From the NCBI RefSeq assembly GCF_002286735.1, contig NZ_NRTA01000015.1:1-64000 (forward strand): DNA of 64,000 nucleotides, read 5' to 3'. This DNA is from Leptolyngbya sp. BC1307 (GTDB lineage: Bacteria; Cyanobacteriota; Cyanobacteriia; Phormidesmidales; Phormidesmidaceae). Numbering within the stretch: position 1 is the stretch's first letter; each line of letters starts with the position of its first letter. Shown here piece after piece: positions 58,450 to 64,000 of this stretch. Position numbers and translations under genes: made by a program. The notes under the pieces were generated by a model. That model had not been told where the DNA came from. It did not search any database and saw nothing but the letters and a program-made list of their open reading frames with translations.

Positions 58450-59157
58450 ATGCCAAGCAAAAGAGCGATCGCTAAAGCGTTAACGGGTCGGGCTGTCCTT
58501 TGCCAGACCTCCTCTGACCGCCGCAGTTGCCTTAAAAGCCGCTCTCGGCGCAATGCTAAGTCTTCAAATGTTAAGTCTTCAAATGTTAAGTCTTCAAGCC
58601 TGAAGCTGTGGGCTGGGCTGCTCGTTTTAGCTTCCCCCTTTGCGGGCTTGGCCTATCTGCACTACCAGCAGCAGTTTCTACACCCCTCAGTAGCTTTAGT
58701 CCTGGGCGGTGCCCCTGAACGTGAGCAGTTTGCCGCTCAGTTTGCTAAGAGCCACCCTGATGTGGAGATTTGGGTGTCGTCGGGCAGCAATCCGGAATAT
58801 GCGCAGTGGGTGTTTGACCAAGCGCGTATCCCAACTGAACAATGGCAGCTAGACTACCAGGCCGTTGACACGGTGACCAACTTTACTACGCTGGTAGATA
58901 AGCTCCAGGCCAGACAAATTGAGGAAGTTTATCTGATTACGTCTGACTATCACATGCGCCGCGCGAGCGTGGTGGCCCAAATCGTTTTAGGCAGTCGAGG
59001 GATTGGCTTTCAGCCCGTAGCCGTCACTACGGGGCATGGCCCTGAGCGGCCAGAAACCATACTTAAAGAAGTGCGAGATGGCGTGCGATCGCTGCTGTGG
59101 GTATTGACCGGCAAAACTGGCTCGGAGTGGAGACAGGCCCTCAGACATAAGCCTTGA
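58450..59157 (+). CDS. YdcF/DUF218 family protein, membrane-anchored
   Basis: A 235-residue protein with a basic repeat-containing N-terminus (about 1-50), one membrane segment (LWAGLLVLASPFAGLAYL, about 54-71) and a DUF218 domain: VALVLGGAPEREQFAAQ (about 86), VEIWVSSGSNPEYAQ, EEVYLITSDYHMRRA (about 155-169, the His/Arg of the family), and a C-terminal helix. DUF218 proteins (SanA, ElyC, YdcF) are linked to cell-envelope and carrier-lipid functions. The ATG at 58450 is preferred over the longest frame start (TTG 58306). Confidence 0.8.
   Translation: MPSKRAIAKALTGRAVLCQTSSDRRSCLKSRSRRNAKSSNVKSSNVKSSSLKLWAGLLVLASPFAGLAYLHYQQQFLHPSVALVLGGAPEREQFAAQFAKSHPDVEIWVSSGSNPEYAQWVFDQARIPTEQWQLDYQAVDTVTNFTTLVDKLQARQIEEVYLITSDYHMRRASVVAQIVLGSRGIGFQPVAVTTGHGPERPETILKEVRDGVRSLLWVLTGKTGSEWRQALRHKP
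58552..58596 (+). repeat. Three tandem 15-bp units in the YdcF-like gene
   Basis: Units of AATGYTAAGTCTTCA lie at 58552-58566, 58567-58581 and 58582-58596; they differ at one base. They encode a basic Lys-Ser-Ser-Asn-Val type repeat just before the membrane segment, keeping frame (15 is 5 codons). Confidence 0.9.
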
Positions 59158-59188
59158 TACCACTAACTGAGAATTGCGACATTGAACC

Positions 59189-59923
59189 ATGACATCAGCT
59201 ATTCAAGATTCTCCCTACACGCAGTCACAAATTCAGGTATGGCTGCGCGGACTGCTAACCGTTGCCTGGGCCGACGGTCAGTTTGATGACGCCGAGAAAT
59301 CAATCATCCACACGATGGTGGAATCTGAATTTGCCCCTGGCATTGACTTTGCTACCCTAGCGCCGATTGAACCGGCAGCCCTGGCTACCGAGCTGCGGCT
59401 AGACAGTGCAGCCGCTCAAAACTTCTTGCGCATGGCGGTAATGGTGGCTCTAGCCGACGGGGTTTACTCAGGCGCTGAGAGCGACCAGATTATGGCATTT
59501 GCCGCAGCTTTGAAGTTAGACCCGGCTGCTCTAGAGGCGCTGCAATCAACGCTCTATCAGCTAAAATCGTCTGCTTCTGAACTGACTGAGGCCAATGAGC
59601 AGTCTGCCTCTAACTCAGAAAGCGTGGCGACCAGTTCGCTGCATCCGCCCAAATCTGCGGCGGGCATCGATCCGCTCAAGCCCGCCCGCGCCTGGCTTGA
59701 TCAGCTCAGTGTCGAAGATCCGCGTCTGGCTCGGTTTGTCTGTAAGCTGGTGCCTTCTCAGTGCCCATTTGAGCGGGATGTGACGCTGTTTAATCGCAAA
59801 GTCGTTCACATTCCCCCTATGTGCAAGATCAATCCGCTGTACGAACAGCTTGTAGGGCTGAGGTTTCGGGCCTTATCTTATCTGGCAGATGACTGTGGTG
59901 AAGATGTCACTGCCTACATGTAA
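59189..59923 (+). CDS. TerB-like domain fused to a Mo-nitrogenase C-terminal domain
   Basis: A 244-residue soluble protein. Residues about 10-130 are a TerB-like helical domain with two paired motifs (VAWADGQFDDAEKSII; MVALADGVYSGAESDQIM), the repeated Ala-Asp-Gly helix typical of that family. A Ser/Glu linker (about 130-155) precedes a C-terminal Mo-nitro_C domain: ARFVCKLVPSQCPFERDVTLF, HIPPMCKINPLYEQLVGLRFRAL and DDCGEDVTAYM. This domain is named from its presence at the end of nitrogenase proteins, but occurs here alone. No nif gene is seen in the window. Role unknown. Confidence 0.85.
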   Translation: MTSAIQDSPYTQSQIQVWLRGLLTVAWADGQFDDAEKSIIHTMVESEFAPGIDFATLAPIEPAALATELRLDSAAAQNFLRMAVMVALADGVYSGAESDQIMAFAAALKLDPAALEALQSTLYQLKSSASELTEANEQSASNSESVATSSLHPPKSAAGIDPLKPARAWLDQLSVEDPRLARFVCKLVPSQCPFERDVTLFNRKVVHIPPMCKINPLYEQLVGLRFRALSYLADDCGEDVTAYM

Positions 59924-59993
59924 GGTCTGAGAAGCAGGTGCCTGCGACGATAAAACCTTATGCTGCTCTAGCAGAGTTAAGAGAGCGCAACAG

Positions 59994-61859
59994 GTGAGTA
60001 GTGACGTGATCGCAGCCGATGTCTTAGTCGTAGGGGGCGGTACCGGCGGCACAGCCGCAGCGATTCAAGCGGCGCGGCGCGGCGTCAGTGTCGTGCTAGT
60101 GTCTGAGTTGCCCTGGTTGGGCGGCATGCTGACGGCGGCAGGTGTCTCTGCGCCCGATGGCAATGAACTAGCGGCGTTTCAAACCGGTATTTGGGGCGAG
60201 TTTTTAAAGGCGCTGCGTCGCCGACAGCCGGAGGGATTAGACCACGGCTGGGTCAGCTTCTTTACCTATCAGCCAGCGGTGGGGGCGCAGATTTTTGCTG
60301 ACTGGGTGAATGCACTGCCTAACCTGCGGTGGATTGTCGGGCAGCGACCGCGTCAGGTATTGCGCCAGGGCGATCGCATCACGGGCGTCCGATTTGATCA
60401 GATAACCGTACAGGCTCAAATCACGCTGGATGGTACTGAGCTGGGTGACTTACTAGCACTTGGCGAAGTGTCCTACCGCTGGAGCTGGGAGCCGCGACAG
60501 TCCGCTGAGTTAGATTGTTGGGAACCGAGTGCGCCCGGCTCCTTAAGCGATCCCGCTGATCCCCTCTATGCGATTACCCAGCGCTATCCGGTGCAGTCAC
60601 CTACCTGGGTCGTGGTCATGCAGGACTACGGAGAAGGCCAGCGTGCGCCCCTCATCGAAGCCCCGCCGCAGGTATCGCCAGACAGCGATTTTGAGGACGC
60701 TTGGGCTAGCTATGGCACCGCTGATACCCCAGCGGGTGAGCATTTTCTTAACTATGGTCGCTTGCCCGGTGACTGCTTCATGATCAACTGGCCCCATCGG
60801 GGCAATGATTACGGCGCTGGTTTACACCGCCTGATCGAGTCAGAATCAGCCCGGTTGCAGTACGGTCAGGAAGCGCAGTGGCACAGTCAGTCTTTTGCCC
60901 GATATATTCAGTCTCAGCTCGGCAGACGCTATGGTCTAGCATCAAGCGTATTTCCCCCAACCGACCACTCGCCGGGCGGCGCTTTTGCGCTCATGCCTTA
61001 CTATCGCGAGAGCCGTCGGCTAAAGGGGCTGATGACGGTCTGTGAGGGCGATATTTTGCCTGTAGAGGGCGGACAAACGGCGGCGCTGCCGGTGAATCAG
61101 GCGGGTGAGATGAGTGCGATCGCCATTGGCAACTACCCGAACGATCATCACTATCCGGGCTTTGAGATGCCTTTAGCCCCTAAGTCTATTCACTGGGGCG
61201 GCAGGTGGACTGGGACGCCATTTGCCATTCCCTATGAGGCGCTAGTTCCTGAAACCGTCGATGGGCTGCTGGCGTGCGAGAAAAACATTTCGGTCTCTCA
61301 TATTGCCAACGGTGCGACTCGTTTGCAGCCGGTGGTGTTGGGCATTGGTCAGGCGGCGGGCATGGCGGCGGCGCTCTGCGTAGAGCAAGGATGTCAGCCG
61401 AGGGATCTGATGAAAAAGGGCGGGGTGCGATCGCTCCAGACAGCCCTGATCACTGACCCGATCGCGCCAGCCGCCGTGATCCCTTTATTTAACCTGGTGC
61501 CCGAGCATCCTCAGTGGCGAGCCTGCCAGCAGCACTACATAGCGCGGCCAGAAGACTATCCGATCAGGGGCTACCATTCGCCAGACAGTCCTGATCGAAG
61601 ATACAACCTAAGTTCACCTGCGGCTTCTCTCCAGTCTCTCCAGTCTCTTCAGGGTGAGTTCAGGCATACTCATGATGGTCGGTACGAGCTGCATCAAAAT
61701 ACATCAAAAACCCTGCCAGATCGCATCGTTTTGTTAACAGTTAGATCAGAAATTACCGAAGCTTTTTCAAATACATTAGAAGGCCAAAAAGTACGGCTTT
61801 TAGGTATATGGAATTCATCTGGGAAATGGCTGCTCTGCGAACAGATCCAGCCCCTGTAA
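59994..61859 (+). CDS. FAD-dependent oxidoreductase
   Basis: A 621-residue FAD_oxidored family protein. The N-terminal dinucleotide loop VVGGGTGGTAAAIQAARRG (about 12-30) and PWLGGMLTAAGVSAPDG are classical; later LDGTELGDLLALGE (about 145) and DGLLACEKNISVSHIANGATRLQPVVLGIGQAAGMAAAL (about 424-461, FAD adenine/isoalloxazine binding) confirm it. The last about 110 residues form an extra domain with an LQSLQSLQG repeat. The start is GTG 59994. Substrate is not known. It lies just upstream of patX and hetR on the same strand (86-base gap). Confidence 0.88.
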   Translation: MSSDVIAADVLVVGGGTGGTAAAIQAARRGVSVVLVSELPWLGGMLTAAGVSAPDGNELAAFQTGIWGEFLKALRRRQPEGLDHGWVSFFTYQPAVGAQIFADWVNALPNLRWIVGQRPRQVLRQGDRITGVRFDQITVQAQITLDGTELGDLLALGEVSYRWSWEPRQSAELDCWEPSAPGSLSDPADPLYAITQRYPVQSPTWVVVMQDYGEGQRAPLIEAPPQVSPDSDFEDAWASYGTADTPAGEHFLNYGRLPGDCFMINWPHRGNDYGAGLHRLIESESARLQYGQEAQWHSQSFARYIQSQLGRRYGLASSVFPPTDHSPGGAFALMPYYRESRRLKGLMTVCEGDILPVEGGQTAALPVNQAGEMSAIAIGNYPNDHHYPGFEMPLAPKSIHWGGRWTGTPFAIPYEALVPETVDGLLACEKNISVSHIANGATRLQPVVLGIGQAAGMAAALCVEQGCQPRDLMKKGGVRSLQTALITDPIAPAAVIPLFNLVPEHPQWRACQQHYIARPEDYPIRGYHSPDSPDRRYNLSSPAASLQSLQSLQGEFRHTHDGRYELHQNTSKTLPDRIVLLTVRSEITEAFSNTLEGQKVRLLGIWNSSGKWLLCEQIQPL

Positions 61860-61871
61860 GTATGTCAATTC

Positions 61872-61899
61872 TTCACATAGAATGTCCTGACTTTATAGA
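61872..61899 (+). promoter_or_regulatory. Candidate promoter of the RGSGR gene
   Basis: TTCACA (61872-61877, 5 of 6 of the -35 consensus) and TATAGA (61894-61899, 4 of 6 of the -10) are 16 bases apart, which gives a start of transcription near 61906 and a leader of about 40 bases. Two GTAAC words (61908-61912 and 61918-61922) lie just after. Confidence 0.35.
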
Positions 61900-61945
61900 G
61901 AATTAGCGTAACAGTGAGTAACGACTTGGAAATCATCTAGCAACC

Positions 61946-62212
61946 ATGCTGACTTCTTATCATTACTTACTCGGCGGCATTATGACCGTTTCGTGCGCCA
62001 CTGGCTCTGTTGCTCATAGCGTAGCTGTCTCCCAAATGTCACCTATCTCTTTTGAGCAGAGACAGCGTGAGCTGATTCAAGTTTCTGATCGGGGCAGCGG
62101 TCGTCTAGGTGGCAACCCAGCCAATACCCAAGAACCAGGCGAGGAAGCTCTGACTACTGTGCCCTGGAGCATAGGCTCTTTCGCCTCTATTCTCAGTAGA
62201 GCGTCCATTTGA
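61946..62212 (+). CDS. patX: PatX-like RGSGR-containing small exported protein
   Basis: An 88-residue protein upstream of hetR. Residues about 6-29 look like a signal or membrane segment (YLLGGIMTVSCATGSVAHSVA). Residues 49-53 are exactly RGSGR (62090-62104), preceded by Asp, as in the PatX family. RGSGR is the active sequence of PatS and HetN in Anabaena, where it binds HetR and blocks differentiation. PatX proteins encoded just upstream of hetR are known in many filamentous cyanobacteria. Here 35 residues follow RGSGR. The start ATG 61946 lacks a strong ribosome site. Confidence 0.85.
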   Translation: MLTSYHYLLGGIMTVSCATGSVAHSVAVSQMSPISFEQRQRELIQVSDRGSGRLGGNPANTQEPGEEALTTVPWSIGSFASILSRASI

Positions 62213-62304
62213 CTGTCGCCAAAAGTGTGCTCAAGCAGACGGTAAGAGGGATTGACAGGCTGCTGCTAAAAAGTTAGTTAGCTGTCAGTTGGGAATGGCT
62301 TTTA

Positions 62305-62333
62305 TTAACTAGCATCCGTATCCGGTGTAGAAT
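62305..62333 (+). promoter_or_regulatory. hetR: Candidate hetR promoter
   Basis: TTAACT (62305-62310, 4 of 6) and TAGAAT (62328-62333, 5 of 6) are spaced exactly 17 bases, giving a start near 62340 and a leader of about 144 bases. The match is suggestive only. Confidence 0.35.
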
Positions 62334-62350
62334 ATGGGCTAAGTAAAGGA

Positions 62351-62385
62351 TTCTTAAGAAGCTGTTGTTATAGGCACAGCTGTTG
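62351..62385 (+). repeat. hetR: Palindrome and direct repeat in the hetR leader
   Basis: TTCTTAAGAA (62351-62360) is a perfect 10-bp palindrome. AGCTGTTG follows twice (62360-62367 and 62378-62385), 18 bases from start to start. They lie just after the candidate promoter and could be a protein-binding site; no known HetR-site consensus is recognisable. Confidence 0.5.
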
Positions 62386-62459
62386 CGATACAGGTTTTCT
62401 CCGCTAGCAATATGCCAGGCTGCTTCGCTAGTCCGTCTTTTGTGCATTCTATACATTAA

Positions 62460-63407
<948 letters not shown>

Positions 63408-63603
63408 GCATCCTCACCAGCCTTTTAAGTAACCGCTCGTAAGGCCAGCATCAGTTAGGGTGGTCCTCAGCAATGGATCACCTCAGCCATTTCGTGTGGA
63501 AATGTTTATAGCGTTGGCCACTTCGCTTAATACATACATAGGCGATCGCAAGAACCGCTGTAGATGGCAAGCAAAGTGGCAGATAAGCCTAAAATTTGGT
63601 TTC

Positions 63604-64000
63604 CTAACGCTTAAAGCTCCCTGCCTTGGCCCTCTCAAAGGTCGGTAGCTGAACAGCCGCCATAGAACTTACTTTTTTGGGCGATCGCTCAGGCTTAACC
63701 AGCGGCGAGACCGTAGAGCCAGCCTGGTTATTCATCAGGGGTGAATAGTCTGCAGGCTGATTGACAGTGGTCTTAACGGCAGCTCCAACTGCTGCTTCCT
63801 CAGTGGTTTCAGGCAGAGTGGTTTCAGGCAGAGTGGTTTCAGGCAGAGTGGTTTCAGGCAGCGGCTTACCCCAGGGTGAAGGCTCGGTAAAGCCGATTTC
63901 CTCAGCTGATGATTGACCCGTGGCGGCGGCGAACGACTCTTCTACTCGGGTAGCGATCGCCTCTGCTGGCTGCTGTTCAATAGCGGTAGACGGTTCCTTA
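63604..64000 (-). CDS. C-terminal part of an unknown protein with LPETT repeats (gene continues past the right edge)
   Basis: The minus strand is open from the right edge to TAG at 63604-63606 (132 codons). It reads KEPSTAIEQQPAEAIATRVEE, later an LPETT run of four copies, then ADYSPLMNNQAGSTVSPLV, and ends MAAVQLPTFERAKAGSFKR. The composition (Pro, Glu, Thr, Ser, Ala) and lack of hydrophobic segments point to a disordered tail of a larger protein. No family is recognised. It converges on hetR with 196 bases between stops; that gap shows no gene or terminator. Confidence 0.7.
   Translation of the reverse strand, partial: KEPSTAIEQQPAEAIATRVEESFAAATGQSSAEEIGFTEPSPWGKPLPETTLPETTLPETTLPETTEEAAVGAAVKTTVNQPADYSPLMNNQAGSTVSPLVKPERSPKKVSSMAAVQLPTFERAKAGSFKR
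63802..63861 (-). repeat. Four exact tandem 15-bp units encoding LPETT
   Basis: AGTGGTTTCAGGCAG occurs four times in exact tandem (63802-63816, 63817-63831, 63832-63846, 63847-63861). Read on the minus strand it encodes LPETT four times in frame, inside the unknown C-terminal tail. Confidence 0.97.

Noticed and set aside
63460-63648. 62-codon plus-strand frame after hetR
   Set aside because: Its end is antisense to the LPETT gene; random-looking composition and no ribosome site.
63802-63861. Short regular repeats as a CRISPR array
   Set aside because: The 15-base units are contiguous with no spacers and keep a reading frame; they are a coding microsatellite.
63802-63861. LPETT as a sortase signal
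   Set aside because: A sortase signal is LPXTG with a membrane segment and basic tail at the C-terminus; this has neither, and four copies lie inside a hydrophilic region.

Overview
The window reads as chromosomal DNA of a cyanobacterium, most likely a filamentous one of the Leptolyngbya/Phormidesmis kind (the genus is a guess). Reasons: the octamer GCGATCGC (HIP1) and its core CGATCG recur throughout coding and non-coding DNA; there are cyanobacterial family proteins (DUF1816, DUF1997, CcsA, Mo-nitrogenase C-terminal domain); a pilB-pilT-pilC cluster lies back to back with grpE-dnaK-dnaJ; and the right end carries hetR preceded by a small RGSGR gene (patX type), with a patD-like gene 9 kb to the left. 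I found no rRNA, tRNA, CRISPR array, transposase or prophage. About 58 protein genes fill roughly 90 percent of the DNA.

Layout. 1-4 kb: a gene fragment at the edge, a cupin, a baeRF-family protein, a small TIR-domain protein whose start lies only 14 bases from that of a divergent N-formylglutamate amidohydrolase, and a membrane protein. 4.2-9 kb: pilC, pilT and pilB (type IV pilus), reading left. 9.2-15 kb: grpE, dnaK, dnaJ, tusA-like and rsgA, reading right; the last three overlap. 15-22 kb: ridA-like, cysS, a His-rich CobW GTPase, a HAD hydrolase and the cell-shape set mreB-mreC-mreD. 22-32 kb: ssb, mfd, pgi, ccsA, an atypical SDR, a DUF1997 protein and proline iminopeptidase. 32-40 kb: glgX, an alkyltransferase-like protein, DUF1816, rlmB, mini-RNase III, a STAS protein that seems to start at ATC, carA and a retropepsin-like protease. 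40-49 kb: a lipoprotein, argJ, lnt, a GAF-GGDEF-degenerate EAL protein, an alpha/beta hydrolase and a cyclase-family enzyme. 49-58 kb: selO, rel/spoT, patD-like, a zinc-ribbon protein, a fused double peptide-ABC ATPase and ftsH. 58-64 kb: YdcF-like, TerB/Mo-nitro_C, an FAD oxidoreductase, patX, hetR and the C-terminal part of a protein with four LPETT repeats.

Most of the window is housekeeping. The most distinctive part is the right end. HetR is the master regulator of heterocyst patterning in Nostoc/Anabaena and also occurs in filaments that make no heterocysts; RGSGR peptides inhibit it. Here an exported-looking 88-residue protein carrying RGSGR sits 271 bases upstream of hetR on the same strand, and the HetR segment known from Anabaena to govern RGSGR sensitivity appears altered at one residue. 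With patD-like in the same window this suggests a cell-cell signalling circuit that need not serve nitrogen fixation; no nif gene is seen here.

Other points of interest are the ATC start codon of the STAS gene, a GTAAC/GTTAC repeat cluster before ftsH, a diguanylate cyclase with an intact GGDEF and I-site but an eroded EAL domain, and several short in-frame tandem repeats. All family names come from reading the sequence and from memory of the families; no database search was run.
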